DNA of 64,000 nt from Hyalangium versicolor (GCF_020103695.1 NZ_JAHXBF010000004.1:124001-188000); one strand, 5' to 3'; counted from the stretch's first letter, positions 55,189 to 64,000 are shown. The notes: generated by a model not told the origin, from the sequence alone. A program made the numbers and translations.

Positions 55189-55983
55189 TCACTTCGTGTC
55201 TGGCTGGTAGACCAGCGGGAGACCGCCGTGGGCGCCGCTGCCCACCATGATGATCTTCGCGTTGGAGCTCTCGGCCAGCTTCTGGGTGACTTCGATGCCC
55301 TTGAGGCGCAGGTACTCCTCGGTGAGCCCCTGGCGGACGATGCTCTGGTACTTGGCGATACCCTCGGCTTCGATCTGCTTGCGCTCGGCCTCCTGGCGCT
55401 CTTTGTCCAGGGTGAAGCGCATCTTCTGGCTGCGCTGCTCCTCGGCCAGCTTGTCGGCGATGGCCTGGCGGATGGCGTCCGGCAGTCCCACATCTCGCAC
55501 CAGGATGGCCTCGACGATGACGAACTTGCCCTGCAGGGCCTTCGTCACCTCGTCGTAGATCTCCTTTTCGATCTGCTCCCGCTTGCTGGAATAGATCTCC
55601 TCCGGGGCGTAGCGGCCGAACACCTTGCGCGCCTCCGAGCGGACAATGGGCCCCACGAGGATCTCCGCGTAGCGGGGGCCCGTCTGGGTGTGCAGCTCGA
55701 AGATCTTGGCCGCCTCGGGCCGGTAGCGCACGCTGGCGTCCACCGTCAGGTCCAGGCCGTTGCTGGACAGGACGTTGAGCTGCTCCTTCAGCTCCTGCAC
55801 GCGCAAGTCGTAGACGATGAGGTCCTTGCCTACCCGAAGCACGTGCAGGCCCTCGCCGTACAAGTCCTTCTGCGTGCCCTTGCCGAACGAGTCGAAGACG
55901 ATACCGCCATGCCCGCTGGGCACCGTGCCGCACGTACACCCGGAAACAGTGGCCAGGACGAGCAACACCCACAGTCGCTTCAT
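55189..55983 (-). CDS. SPFH/prohibitin-domain lipoprotein
   Basis: A 264-residue protein with a lipobox V-S-G-C and a prohibitin (SPFH) domain (about 30-200): G-L-H, V-Y-D-L-R-V-Q-E-L, V-D-A-S-V-R-Y-R. A long charged coiled coil with E-E-Q-R-S-Q-K and E-R-Q-E-A-E-R follows (about 180-235). SPFH proteins build ring-shaped membrane scaffolds that organise proteases and protein complexes. A lipid anchor in place of the usual N-terminal helix is unusual and puts the domain in the periplasm. It lies between atpG and atpD; whether it organises ATP synthase is only an inference. The chosen ATG opens the signal peptide. Confidence 0.78.
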   Translation of the reverse strand: MKRLWVLLVLATVSGCTCGTVPSGHGGIVFDSFGKGTQKDLYGEGLHVLRVGKDLIVYDLRVQELKEQLNVLSSNGLDLTVDASVRYRPEAAKIFELHTQTGPRYAEILVGPIVRSEARKVFGRYAPEEIYSSKREQIEKEIYDEVTKALQGKFVIVEAILVRDVGLPDAIRQAIADKLAEEQRSQKMRFTLDKERQEAERKQIEAEGIAKYQSIVRQGLTEEYLRLKGIEVTQKLAESSNAKIIMVGSGAHGGLPLVYQPDTK

Positions 55984-56087
55984 ATGAAGTCCCTCCCTCG
56001 GCTCGGGACCATAAACGGCACGGGGCCCACCCTCCAGAGATCTGGCAGGGAAGGCCCCGAGGGACTGCGCACGACTGGGCACTTGGA

Positions 56088-56993
56088 CTACTTGAGCGCC
56101 TCGGCGCCGGAGACGATCTCCATGAGCTCCTTGGTGATCACCGCCTGGCGGGTGCGGTTGTAGAACAGCGACAGCTTGCCGATCATGTCCGTGGCGTTGC
56201 TGGTGGCGTTCTCCATGGCGCTCATGCGGGCGCCGTGCTCGCTGGCCACGCTCTCGAGCAGCGCGCGGTACAGCTTGATGGAGACGGCCTGGGGAACCAG
56301 CCTGTCCAACACTTCCTGGCGGCTCGGCTCGTACTTGAAGTCCACCAGCGTCGGGCCCGTGGGCGCGCTCGGAGCCGCCCCACCCGGAGCCGCCGGAGCC
56401 CCCGGCCCGAAGCTCTGCAGCGGCAGCATCTGCGAGACGACCACCTTCTGGCTGATGGCGGAGAGGAACTCGTTGTAGATGATGTAGACGGCGTCCACTT
56501 CCCCATTGAGGAAGCTGGCGGTGAGCTCCTCGGCGACGCCCTTGGCCGACAGGTAGTTCAGGCGCTGGTACAGGCCGCCGAAGTCCTTGCGGATGGCCTG
56601 GCCGCGGTTGCGGAAGAAGTCGTGGCCCTTGCGGCCCACGGTGGAGAACTGGACGCGCTCCAGGGAGCTGTTCTCGTAGAGGAAGCGGCTGGCGCGGCGG
56701 ATGACGTTGGAGTTGAAGCCACCGGCCAGGCCTCGGTCCGAGGTGAGGACCACGACTTCGGCGCGGCGCACGGGGCGGGCCGTCAGCAGCGGGTGGGCCA
56801 TCTCCTGGTCGCCGGAGCGGGCGGCCAGATCGACGATGATCTGGTCCAGCATCTGCGCGTAGGGGCGGGCGGCGATGATGGCATCCTGCGCCTTGCGGAG
56901 CTTGGCGGCGGACACCATCTTCATCGCCTTGGTGATCTGCCGCGTGTTCTTCACCGAGCGGATGCGCTTGCGGATGTCGCGAAGAGACGCCAT
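56088..56993 (-). CDS. atpG: F1-ATPase gamma subunit
   Basis: A 301-residue gamma subunit: the N-terminal helix motif [14 protein letters not shown] and C-terminal [18 protein letters not shown] are diagnostic. It forms the rotating central stalk. An Ala/Pro/Gly-rich insertion at about 202-220 makes it slightly longer than most. It is the first gene of the visible atp cluster; the next gene upstream is a response regulator on the opposite strand, so atpA and atpH are elsewhere. Identity is secure. Confidence 0.95.
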   Translation of the reverse strand: MASLRDIRKRIRSVKNTRQITKAMKMVSAAKLRKAQDAIIAARPYAQMLDQIIVDLAARSGDQEMAHPLLTARPVRRAEVVVLTSDRGLAGGFNSNVIRRASRFLYENSSLERVQFSTVGRKGHDFFRNRGQAIRKDFGGLYQRLNYLSAKGVAEELTASFLNGEVDAVYIIYNEFLSAISQKVVVSQMLPLQSFGPGAPAAPGGAAPSAPTGPTLVDFKYEPSRQEVLDRLVPQAVSIKLYRALLESVASEHGARMSAMENATSNATDMIGKLSLFYNRTRQAVITKELMEIVSGAEALK

Positions 56994-57232
56994 GGGGCCT
57001 GTGCTCCTGTTCGGGACGCGGGCCTGCGCTACCCCGGTACGAGGGAGGCAGGAGCCGAGCGGCGCCCCCTATATAAGCGGCGCGTCAGCGGGTCAATCGC
57101 GGCCTGCGCTCTGCTGCGCGGGAGGGTGTCGTGAAGGGGGCGACCGGGCAGAGAAGCCCCGCCCCCGGGATGCCGGGGGCTGCTCCCAGGCATAGCCTTC
57201 CAGGGCAGGCTCCCCGCGCCGGAGGTGAACCC

Positions 57233-57658
57233 ATGTCCTCGCTGCTGAGCGGCCCCATCCTGATCGTCGAGGACGACGTGGACATCCGGGAGGCGCTTCA
57301 GGGGTTCCTGGAGCTGCAGGGGTATGAAGTGGTGTTGGCCCGTCATGGCCGGGAGGCCGTGGACCAGTTGCAGCGCCACCCCCGCCCCTCGCTCATCCTG
57401 CTGGACATGGCCATGCCGGTGATGGACGGCCATCGGGTGCTCACCTTCCGCAAGGGGAATGACGGGTTCCCGGAGATCCCCGTGGTCATCGTCTCGGCGG
57501 GCATGGCGGCGATGAACCCGCGGGACCGGGCCCTGTACGCGGCCAACTACAATGTGGCCGCCTTCCTGAAGAAGCCCGCAGACCCGCAGAAGCTGCTGGA
57601 GATCATCGAGCGGTACGCGCTGCGCCCGGCCGGTGCCTCGGCGGGCGCCCCGGCATGA
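57233..57658 (+). CDS. Single-domain response regulator
   Basis: A 141-residue stand-alone receiver domain with the acidic pocket E13-D14-D15, phospho-acceptor D58 (L-L-D-M-A-M-P), S88 and K113/K114 in F-L-K-K-P-A-D. It has no output domain, so it would act by protein interaction or phosphotransfer, as many myxobacterial receivers do. GGAGGTG five bases before ATG 57233 decides the start; a longer frame upstream is not conserved. No partner histidine kinase is nearby. It is divergent from the atp genes. Confidence 0.88.
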   Translation: MSSLLSGPILIVEDDVDIREALQGFLELQGYEVVLARHGREAVDQLQRHPRPSLILLDMAMPVMDGHRVLTFRKGNDGFPEIPVVIVSAGMAAMNPRDRALYAANYNVAAFLKKPADPQKLLEIIERYALRPAGASAGAPA

Positions 57659-57767
57659 GGGGGAGGAGCCCGTCCAACCCCCTTCCAGGCATCGGGAGGC
57701 CGGGAGACAATGGGCTTTCTCAACGGTCTTCCTTGGAATGGGGCGTCGCGGCGTGCTCGGAGTGTGG

Positions 57768-58385
57768 ATGCGCAGAGGGCTCCTCGGGGGAGCCCTGGCG
57801 GTGCTGGGGGTCTTGGCCCTCTCGCGCTTCGTCCAGACGCGCTACCAGGACCGCATCGTCCCGCTGAGCACGGCGCCCGAGGCCCCGGTGGTGCTCGTCT
57901 TTGGCGCGGGGCTGGCGCCGGGCGGAGTGCCCTCGGCGGTGCTGGCGCAGCGGCTGGACACGGCCATTGCCCTCTGGAAGGCGGGCAAGGCGCGGGCGGT
58001 GCTGGTGAGCGGGGACAACTCGGACCGGTTCCATGACGAGACGCACGCCATGCGCCGCTACATGCTGGAGCGGGGGCTGCCCGAGCAGGCGGTGCTGGGG
58101 GATGACTCGGGGCTGTCCACCTACGACAGCTGCGTGCGGGCCTTCACCGTGTTCCAGGTGCGCAAGGCGCTGCTGGTGACGCAGGGCTTCCACCTGCCCC
58201 GAGCGCTGTACATCGCCAACTCGGTGGGCATGGACGCCTGGGGCGTGGCGGCGGACGAGGGCCGGCCCTCCACTCGGCGCTACCTGGTGCGGGAGATGTT
58301 CTCCCGGGTGCTGGCCCTGGCCATGGTGCACCTGGAAGTGAAGCCCACCTTCCCGGCTGGCCGGACGGCCGCCTCCCAGCGCTGA
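57768..58385 (+). CDS. SanA/YdcF-like (DUF218) membrane protein
   Basis: A 205-residue protein with an N-terminal membrane helix (about 4-20) and a DUF218 domain: V-V-L-V-F-G-A-G-L, then L-D-T-A-I-A-L-W-K-A-G-K-A, V-S-G-D-N, D-S-G-L-S-T-Y-D-S and V-T-Q-G-F-H-L-P-R-A. SanA relatives influence envelope permeability (vancomycin exclusion); the enzymatic reaction is not settled. Start 57768 was chosen because GGAG lies five bases upstream; ATG 57738 lacks a ribosome site and would add ten residues. The surrounding genes give no further clue. Confidence 0.75.
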   Translation: MRRGLLGGALAVLGVLALSRFVQTRYQDRIVPLSTAPEAPVVLVFGAGLAPGGVPSAVLAQRLDTAIALWKAGKARAVLVSGDNSDRFHDETHAMRRYMLERGLPEQAVLGDDSGLSTYDSCVRAFTVFQVRKALLVTQGFHLPRALYIANSVGMDAWGVAADEGRPSTRRYLVREMFSRVLALAMVHLEVKPTFPAGRTAASQR

Positions 58386-58502
58386 AGCGCCTCCTGAAGA
58401 GGGCAGGCGGGCGGGCACCGCTCGTTGCCGCGCCTCCTCGGGGTCCGCACTGTTAGCTCGACAGCAGCCGACCCACCGAGTTCCTCGGGAGGAGGAAGAA
58501 TC

Positions 58503-58778
58503 ATGCGCTTCAAGAAGCTGGGTTCTGAGGATGTGGGCGAGGCGACCTCGCGCCGCCATGTGGATCCGGTGACGGGACAGGAAGAGGTGAACATCACCGA
58601 TCAGGACCTGGCGGCCACCCCGCCGCTGGAGGAGGAGCCGGACTTCCGGGACATCCTCCCGGATCAGATCCACGAGTTCCGGCGGGGCGAGGAGGAGGAA
58701 GAGGAGGAGCCCGAGCTGACGGCGCGGCCGAGCGAGGACATCCGGCCCATCCTGAAGGACGAGCTGCCCGAGGGCTAG
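58503..58778 (+). CDS. Small acidic hypothetical protein
   Basis: A 91-residue protein with a run of eight glutamates (about 63-70) and a basic N-terminus (M-R-F-K-K-L). The central segment N-I-T-D-Q-D-L-A-A-T-P-P-L-E-E-E-P-D-F is hydrophilic and probably disordered. A GGAGGA Shine-Dalgarno decides the start. Its stop lies four bases before the start of the AI-2E-type permease gene, so the two are cotranscribed. No function is recognised; it may be a conserved myxobacterial adaptor. Confidence 0.6.
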   Translation: MRFKKLGSEDVGEATSRRHVDPVTGQEEVNITDQDLAATPPLEEEPDFRDILPDQIHEFRRGEEEEEEEPELTARPSEDIRPILKDELPEG

Positions 58779-58781
58779 GAC

Positions 58782-59906
58782 GTGGCCACGGCGTCGCGCC
58801 CGCGCCCTCGCTCTCAAGTCTCGCCCCGGACGGTCTGGGTGGTGGGGCTCAACGTGCTGGGGTTGCTCGGGCTGGTGACGCTGGTGCGCGCGGCCAGTGG
58901 CGCCCTGTCCTGGGCGCTGGTGGCGCTCTTCCTGGCACTGGCGGCCCAGCCGCTGGTGTCGTGGCTCGAGCGGCACGGCATCCGGCGCGGGCTGTCGGTG
59001 GCAGGGTTGGTGGTGGCCTCCCTGGGCCTGCTGGCGGCGCTGCTGACGACGTTCGTGCCCCTGGTGGTGGAACAGGCCCGAGGGCTGGTCGAGGCAACCC
59101 CGGGCTACATTGAATCCCTTCGACACCAGGGCTGGCTGGAGCGGTTGGATGCCCGGTTTGATCTCTTCGATCGGGTGGCGGAGGAGTTGCGGCAGCGGTT
59201 GCCGGGCGCGGCGGTGCCGGTGCTGGGGGTGGTGACGGGCATCCTCCACCACGTGGCGGCCTTCATCACGGTGGTGGTGCTGTCGGCTTTCTTCCTGGCC
59301 TTCGGGAAGGATCTGTTCCAGTCCGCGATGCAATGGGTGCCACCGGGCCAGCGCGAGCACTGGGTGCAGTTGGCGATGCGCATCCACCGCAGCGTGGGCC
59401 GGTATGTGGCGGGCTCGGTGCTCATCTCGCTCATCGGTGGCGCGGTGACGACCGTTACCCTGTTCCTGCTGGGAGTGCCCTATTTCCTGCCGCTGGGCTT
59501 GTTGATGGCGGTGTTGGGGCTCATTCCGTTCATCGGCGCGTTTCTCGGTGGGGTACTCATCGTGGGGACGACGTTCGCGTCCGCAGGGAGCCATGCCGGC
59601 TTCATCTCGTTGGGCGTGTTCCTGGCGTACCAGCAGGTGGAGAACCACTTGCTCCAGCCGTTCATCCAGCGGCGCACGCTGAGGATGAATCCCCTGCTCA
59701 TCGCGCTGGCGATGCTGGCGGGCACGGCCTTCGCGGGCATTCTGGGAGCACTGCTGGCACTGCCTGTGGCGGGAGCGGTGCAGATCCTCGCGCAGGATCT
59801 GCTCGCGCGGCGTCAGGAGCGGTGGCGTGCGGAGGGGAAGGATGACTCACTCACCCTGCCTCCACGGCCCCCGGTGGCCGAAGAAGAAACCACCGCGCGA
59901 CACTGA
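58782..59906 (+). CDS. AI-2E family (YdiK/PerM-like) transporter
   Basis: A 374-residue integral membrane protein with about eight helices in the AI-2 exporter superfamily arrangement: two N-terminal helix pairs, a soluble segment (about 100-150), then G-G-V-L-I-V-G-T-T, L-Q-P-F-I-Q-R-R-T-L-R-M-N-P and a last helix pair with P-V-A-G-A. Members export small molecules or Na+; the substrate here is unknown. The GTG start follows the previous stop by three bases. It ends 60 bp before repeat A. Confidence 0.85.
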   Translation: MATASRPRPRSQVSPRTVWVVGLNVLGLLGLVTLVRAASGALSWALVALFLALAAQPLVSWLERHGIRRGLSVAGLVVASLGLLAALLTTFVPLVVEQARGLVEATPGYIESLRHQGWLERLDARFDLFDRVAEELRQRLPGAAVPVLGVVTGILHHVAAFITVVVLSAFFLAFGKDLFQSAMQWVPPGQREHWVQLAMRIHRSVGRYVAGSVLISLIGGAVTTVTLFLLGVPYFLPLGLLMAVLGLIPFIGAFLGGVLIVGTTFASAGSHAGFISLGVFLAYQQVENHLLQPFIQRRTLRMNPLLIALAMLAGTAFAGILGALLALPVAGAVQILAQDLLARRQERWRAEGKDDSLTLPPRPPVAEEETTARH

Positions 59907-59966
59907 GGGGAGGCCCGTCGCCTTCAGCCGTGCCTGACCGTGCAGCCCCGCCGGTGGCGGCCATCA

Positions 59967-59997
59967 CCGAACCTGTCCGACAAGCATACAGGTTGGC
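59967..59997 (+). repeat. Dispersed palindromic repeat A, copy 2
   Basis: Matches 51546-51576 with two differences; the arms AACCTGT and ACAGGTT still pair, around an 11-base loop. It is placed 60 bp after the AI-2E permease stop, in the 289-bp gap before the convergent SMI1-like gene. A GCGCGCCCG block further right is also shared with copy 1. Confidence 0.7.
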
Positions 59998-60081
59998 TCA
60001 GAGCGCGCCCGGACCGAGCCCTTCTTTGCACTCAGCGCACAGCAGCTCCGGTCCGAGCGGGCCGGCGAGCCAGCACGCCCT

Positions 60082-60106
60082 GGTACGCCTGTCATACCAG
60101 TTCGGT
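60082..60106 (-). repeat. Dispersed palindromic repeat B, copy 2
   Basis: Reverse complement of repeat B at 18042-18066, identical at 23 of 25 positions. Its hairpin arm has one compensable mismatch. It lies 85 bp from repeat A copy 2; the remaining bases of the 289-bp gap show no gene. Confidence 0.7.
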
Positions 60107-60195
60107 CCAGACCCGCCGAACAGACCACTGCTCCTCGTGGGCCCTGGACCTGAACCGTACTTCCTCAAGAAGAGGGAACTGGGAGCGCCCCAGTG

Positions 60196-61725
60196 CTAGC
60201 GCCGCCCTGGTGCCTTCTTCGCGGGCGCCTTCTTCACGGCCGCTTTCTTCGCTGGTGCCTTCGTCGCCGGGGCCTTCTTGGCGGCCACCTTCTTTGCTGG
60301 AGCCTTCTTGGCGACCGCCTTCTTCACCGGGGCCTTCTTGGCGACTGCCTTCGTTGTCGGCACCTTCTTGGCGGCCACCTTCTTTGCCGGAGCCTTCTTG
60401 GCGGCTGCCTTCGTTGTGGGCGCCTTCTTGGCGACTGCCTTCGTGGCCACAGCCTTCTTGGCGACGGTTGCCGCAGCCTTCTTGGCAGGGGCCTTCGTTG
60501 CTGCGGCCTTCTTGGCAGGGGCCTTCGTCGCCGCGGCCTTCTTGGCAGGGGCCTTCGTCGCAGGCGCTTTCTGGGGAGGAGCCGCAGGGGCCGGAGCCTT
60601 CTTCGCGGCTGTGCGAGCCGCAGCCTGCTTCCGAGGCGCAGCGGGCTGCTCCGGAGCCACCGGGCTCTTGAGGTCCTTGATCCGCCGCTCGGCCGCAATC
60701 ACCGCAGGCTTCTCAAGCCCTGTGTCCTGAGGCTTCTCAGGAGCTGTCGCCTTGGACTGCTCAGGGGCCGCCGGCGTCGGCTTCTCGCGGCCCGTGTCCT
60801 TCTTGGCCGGACGGGTCTTGAGGCTCTTCACACGCCGCTCGGCCGCGACCACCGCAGGCCTCTCGAGTTTCGGCTCGGCCTCCGCACGTGCGGCCTTCGA
60901 GCGTACGCCTTCCTCATACTCGTACGCCAACTCCTGCACCTCGGCTTCCGCCTCTTCCTCCTCAGCCTGCTCCGCAGTCTCCGCACCAGCAGTAGCCTCC
61001 TCGCCCTCCTCCTCCTCCTCCTCGGCAGCGGCCTCTTCGCCCTCTTCCTCCTCGCCCGCCTTCTCGGCAGCGGCCTCTTCGCCCTCTTCCCCCTCGGCGG
61101 CAGCCTCTTCGCCCTCTTCCTCTTCGCCCTCCTCCTCGGCAGCGGCCTCTTCGCCTTCTTCCTCCTCGCCCTCCTCACCCTCGTCCAGTTCGCTCAGCGC
61201 GCCCTGCACGGCGGCGATGGCTCGCGCGAAGGTGCGGTCGCCGAACTCCTCCTTCTCCACCGGCGGCACCAGCACGTTCAGCATGTGCGAGAGCGAGCGG
61301 TAGAACCGCATCTCCCGCTTCTCCTCGTCCCACGTGGCGTAGAGCCAGTCCTCGTCCCCGAGCGCCTGCACCCAGTCCGGCAGCGGCCCGCCCCCATCCC
61401 CCTGCTCCACCATGGCCGACTTGCGCGCCGTGAACAGGTGGCGGTGCGCCCCCTTCACCCCGAAGCGCCACACCCCCGCCACCGGCAGCCCCACCAGGGC
61501 CTTGCGCGTCTTCTCCAGCACGCTGGCCTGCTCACCCTCGCCATGCAGCGGATAGAGCACCACCTCGCCCTCGAACGCGCCGCCGTTGAAGGCCGCGTAC
61601 AGATCGCCCAGCTCACCGGGCAGCGGCACGCCCGCCTCTGTCTCCGCCCGCCGCAGCTCCTCCGCGGCCACTCCCAGGGACGTCTTCCTCGCCGACTTCT
61701 GCAGTGCCTCCAACCACTCGTGCAT
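60196..61725 (-). CDS. SMI1/KNR4-acidic-histone-H1-tail chimera
   Basis: A 509-residue protein of three distinct parts. Residues 1-175 look like an SMI1/KNR4 domain ([18 protein letters not shown], then D-E-D-W-L-Y-A-T-W). Residues 181-265 are an almost pure Glu/Ala/Gly tract. A linker with a duplicated A-E-R-R-[VI]-K-[SD]-L-K motif (294-303 and 344-353) leads to a tail (about 368-509) of A-K-K-A-P-A-K-K type repeats, like eukaryotic histone H1 and related bacterial DNA-binding tails. The acidic and basic halves could pair with each other until DNA competes. Start chosen at 61725 because GGAGGGG lies just upstream. A nucleoid-associated or anti-toxin-related role is possible but unproven. Confidence 0.75.
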   Translation of the reverse strand: MHEWLEALQKSARKTSLGVAAEELRRAETEAGVPLPGELGDLYAAFNGGAFEGEVVLYPLHGEGEQASVLEKTRKALVGLPVAGVWRFGVKGAHRHLFTARKSAMVEQGDGGGPLPDWVQALGDEDWLYATWDEEKREMRFYRSLSHMLNVLVPPVEKEEFGDRTFARAIAAVQGALSELDEGEEGEEEEGEEAAAEEEGEEEEGEEAAAEGEEGEEAAAEKAGEEEEGEEAAAEEEEEEGEEATAGAETAEQAEEEEAEAEVQELAYEYEEGVRSKAARAEAEPKLERPAVVAAERRVKSLKTRPAKKDTGREKPTPAAPEQSKATAPEKPQDTGLEKPAVIAAERRIKDLKSPVAPEQPAAPRKQAAARTAAKKAPAPAAPPQKAPATKAPAKKAAATKAPAKKAAATKAPAKKAAATVAKKAVATKAVAKKAPTTKAAAKKAPAKKVAAKKVPTTKAVAKKAPVKKAVAKKAPAKKVAAKKAPATKAPAKKAAVKKAPAKKAPGRR

Positions 61726-62085
61726 GGCCCCTCCACGATTCAGCGGCGCCTCGCTCCGGCGCGCATGCCCCCCTCTGCCCAGTGCCAATGTCGGTCCTCA
61801 GGCATCCGCTGGCCAGGGGGAAAGCTCTCACACGGATCCCGTTCTACACCGCTCCGTGCCTCTCCTCGCCAATCTTCACCTCCGAGGGTGACGTTCTGAT
61901 CGCCTCCCGACCCCTCGCCCCTGCCCGGACAGGCCCCCCGCGCACCCCAGCGTGGGCAAACCCTTTCCCACCCCCAGAGCCCGCTCCCTCGGTCCCTTGA
62001 CCCTCCGGGCCTCTCCACCTTCCTCTAGCCAACACATGGCGAGGCACGCCCGGTGCACAGCCCCCGGCCCTGGAACGGAGGGCGT
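61726..62085. other. 360-bp divergent intergenic region
   Basis: Upstream of both the SMI1-like gene (leftward) and the CotH lipoprotein gene (rightward). No frame has convincing coding character and no perfect palindrome or known riboswitch was seen. Pyrimidine-rich stretches on the plus strand dominate. It must hold the promoters of both genes, but no clear -35/-10 pair stands out. Confidence 0.5.
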
Positions 62086-63885
62086 ATGGGGCGCTGGAGC
62101 TGGCTGCTGATGGTGGGCATCTCGGGACTGGTGGCATGTGGGCCTGCGGCCCAGGAGCTCCCGGGGCCCCACCCGGGGGCGACGGGGGCGGATCCCCTGC
62201 CCTCGGACCCCGACGGGGGCAGCGGGGATGGGGGCTCCGACCCACTGCCGGATGGAGGCCCCGGGAACCCAGGCACTCCGGATGCCGGGACACCCGATTC
62301 GGGCCCGCAGTGGGGACAGTATCCCTCTGTCCAGACACGGGTGCCGACGTTCGAGCTGCAGATCCTCCCGGAGGACCTGGCGAAGCTGGAGGCCAACCCG
62401 GAGTCCGATGAGACAGTGCCGGTGACGGTGGTGTTCGACGGGGAGCACGCCACGGGACAGGTGCGCTACCGCGGGGCGAGTTCCCGGACGCTGCCCCAGA
62501 AGAGCTTCAAGATCGAGTTGGACCCGGGCTACGAGTTCGAGGACCGGGACCACTTCGAGCTGCTGGCCGAGTGGTACGACAGCGCCAAGCTGACCGAGAA
62601 GTTCGCGGTGGACCTGTACACGGCCCTGGGGCTGCCGGTGCCGCGCGCCCGCTATGTCCGGGTGACGCTGAACGGCAAGCCCAACGGGCTCTACGTGGAC
62701 ATGGAGCACGTGGGGAAGGACTACCTCAAGCACCACGCCATGGAGAAAGGCGGCTCCGTCTACCGCTGTGGAGACCGCAACTGCGAGCTGACGCTCAAGC
62801 GCGGATCCTACCAGGGGGATTTCGAGAAGAAGACCAACGAGGACACGGGCCGAGCGGACCTGGATGCCTTCCTGGCGTGGGTGAACCGCTCGGATGACGC
62901 GGACTTCGAGGCGAAGCTGGAGCGCTACGTGGACGTGGAGGCGTACCTGGGCAACCTGGCCGCAGACGCGCTCATCTCCAACAACGTCATCGAGGACTCG
63001 CGCAGCTACTGGATCCACGAGCACCAGAAGGACCGGTGGACGTACGTGCCGTGGGATCTCAACAACGCGCAAATGCTCTTCTGGCGCACGTGGAATCCGG
63101 AGGACCCGCCCATCACCGACCGGTGGCCGCAGGTCTTCAGCGCGTATGACCCGTGGGTGCAGCGCATCTACGAGACGCGCCTGGCCGAGCGTTCCACGCA
63201 GAAGCCCACCTGGAGCGTGCTGAACACCCGCATCTGGGACCGGCCCGCGCTGCGTGCGCGCCTCATCGAAAAGCTGGAGGCGGCGCTCAATGGGCCCTTC
63301 TCAGAGACCAAGGCGAACGCGCAGATCGACGCGCTGTGGGCCGTGGTGCAGCCAGAGCTGCCGCAGGATCCGTACATCTCCGCCGAGCACATGTCCCGGG
63401 CGCGGAACTTCCTCAAGGACTACGTGCGCAACCGGGCCAGGTACCTGCGCGCGGTGCTGGACACGCTGAAGGCTCATGGCAGTGGGGCGCTCGTGCTGAG
63501 CGAGGTGAACGCGGGCAGCTCGGGGTACGTGAACATCTCCAACCGCGGCACCACTCCGGTGCTCCTGGAGGGCTACGAGCTGACCAACGACGTGCGCTCC
63601 ACCGCCCGCTACGTGCTGCCCACGCTGACGCTGGCGCCGGGCCAGACCGTGCGCTTCTTCGCTGACGGGAACACGGCCGCGGGCCCCATGCACCTGCCGT
63701 TCACCCTGTCTCGCGAGGGAGGCGAGGTGGCCCTCTTCGACGGTAAGCGGCTCTCGGACACGGGTGCGCTGCCCGTATATGCGCCGGAGGACGTCCTCTA
63801 TTACGGGCCGCTGCCCTACGGCACGGTATACGGGCGCAAGACGCTCCAGAGCGAGGACTTCGAGCGCAGGCCCCTGGCACCCTGA
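62086..63885 (+). CDS. CotH-kinase-family lipoprotein with lamin-tail domain
   Basis: A 599-residue lipoprotein: lipobox V-A-C-G, a Gly/Asp/Pro-rich stalk (about 30-80), a CotH domain (about 95-440) with R-Y-R-G-A-S-S-R, K-S-F-K-I-E-L (candidate ATP-binding lysine), N-G-L-Y-V-D-M-E-H-V and V-P-W-D-L-N-N-A (metal-binding Asp), then a lamin-tail-like beta domain (about 470-595). CotH proteins are atypical kinases that phosphorylate spore-coat or surface proteins. Myxobacteria form spores, so a coat or surface role is tempting, but it is inferred. CGGAGGG four bases before ATG 62086 decides the start. Confidence 0.85.
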   Translation: MGRWSWLLMVGISGLVACGPAAQELPGPHPGATGADPLPSDPDGGSGDGGSDPLPDGGPGNPGTPDAGTPDSGPQWGQYPSVQTRVPTFELQILPEDLAKLEANPESDETVPVTVVFDGEHATGQVRYRGASSRTLPQKSFKIELDPGYEFEDRDHFELLAEWYDSAKLTEKFAVDLYTALGLPVPRARYVRVTLNGKPNGLYVDMEHVGKDYLKHHAMEKGGSVYRCGDRNCELTLKRGSYQGDFEKKTNEDTGRADLDAFLAWVNRSDDADFEAKLERYVDVEAYLGNLAADALISNNVIEDSRSYWIHEHQKDRWTYVPWDLNNAQMLFWRTWNPEDPPITDRWPQVFSAYDPWVQRIYETRLAERSTQKPTWSVLNTRIWDRPALRARLIEKLEAALNGPFSETKANAQIDALWAVVQPELPQDPYISAEHMSRARNFLKDYVRNRARYLRAVLDTLKAHGSGALVLSEVNAGSSGYVNISNRGTTPVLLEGYELTNDVRSTARYVLPTLTLAPGQTVRFFADGNTAAGPMHLPFTLSREGGEVALFDGKRLSDTGALPVYAPEDVLYYGPLPYGTVYGRKTLQSEDFERRPLAP

Positions 63886-63910
63886 GGACGGGCCCGTTAG
63901 AGAGGGAGCC

Positions 63911-64000
63911 ATGGCACACCCGACCACCTACGAAGCAACCACCGAAACCTTTGACGCGCTGGTGCTCCAGCCCCGGGGCGAGTTGGTGGTGGTGGACTTC
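63911..64000 (+). CDS. trxA: Thioredoxin, N-terminal fragment at window edge
   Basis: Thirty codons are visible, ending L-V-V-V-D-F, where thioredoxins continue with the W-C-G-P-C active site. The preceding T-F-D-A-L-V-L fits the first helix and strand of the fold. A GAGGGAG ribosome site overlaps the region just before the ATG. The gene starts 25 bp after the CotH gene and is probably cotranscribed. The active site is outside the window, so the call rests on the N-terminus alone. Confidence 0.6.
   Translation, partial: MAHPTTYEATTETFDALVLQPRGELVVVDF

Noticed and set aside
56281..56320. Another copy of repeat A inside atpG
   Set aside because: Only the CCTGTCCAACA core matches, it is inside a conserved coding region and has no paired arm.
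60196..61130. CRISPR-like or satellite array
   Set aside because: The repetitive DNA encodes lysine/alanine and glutamate tracts in frame; units vary and there are no spacers.

Overview
The window looks like chromosomal DNA from a myxobacterium (Myxococcota), probably of the Cystobacterineae (Archangium, Cystobacter, Hyalangium or Stigmatella type). The evidence is very high GC with strong third-position bias, a traA-traB outer-membrane-exchange pair, RCC1-repeat lipoproteins, 'DGG/DAG'-rich lipoproteins, a kinase/cyclase-like/ATPase/TPR regulator and a histone-H1-like lysine/alanine tail protein. No rRNA, tRNA, CRISPR array, transposase or prophage module was seen. The genus is an inference.

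Layout. 1-1561: end of an RCC1 propeller protein. 1690-5648: traA and traB, with a good sigma-70 type promoter, a probably leaderless TTG start and a strong shared terminator. 5649-9136: DCC1/lipase-maturation-factor fusion, a degenerate metallo-beta-lactamase-fold protein and an unknown. 9253-15234: a secreted GH57-like amylolytic enzyme with two CBM25-like and one CBM20 starch-binding modules, then a multi-spanning GT-C-like protein. 15361-20341: small secreted, membrane and lipoprotein genes, including a papain-like candidate effector followed by a small cytoplasmic protein (possible toxin/immunity pair); two nearly identical 28-bp direct repeats bracket much of this stretch. 20356-26665: a large RHS/YD-repeat protein with a variable C-terminus and an overlapping DUF4288-like candidate immunity gene.

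27239-34539: dynamin-like GTPase overlapping a convergent M23 peptidase, a TetR/sterol-desaturase pair, an amidohydrolase lipoprotein and pgi. 34552-42002: the large Ser/Thr kinase regulator, cytochrome bd oxidase (cydAB) and a YqjE/DUF3618-like membrane pair. 42207-48151: a TPR-type secreted protein and two tandem RCC1 lipoproteins with 14 propeller repeats each. 48175-51450: an ADP-ribosylglycohydrolase-like gene and a compact nitric-oxide defence operon (truncated haemoglobin, 2Fe-2S/FAD/NAD reductase, NsrR, thioredoxin-fold protein) behind a perfect 9-1-9 NsrR-type palindrome. 51625-56993: a DUF6159-like membrane protein and F1-ATPase genes atpG, atpD and atpC interrupted by an SPFH lipoprotein gene and a secreted-protein gene. 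57233-64000: a receiver-only response regulator, SanA-like protein, small acidic protein, AI-2E-type permease, SMI1/KNR4-acidic-H1-tail chimera, CotH/lamin-tail lipoprotein and the start of a thioredoxin.

The standout observations are the split-flavohaemoglobin NO operon with its operator, the SMI1-acidic-histone-tail fusion, the candidate papain-like effector pair inside direct repeats, the RHS C-terminal toxin/immunity tip, and two dispersed palindromic repeat families that occur together at two loci. Functions are assigned from recognisable motifs and family knowledge; no database search was run.
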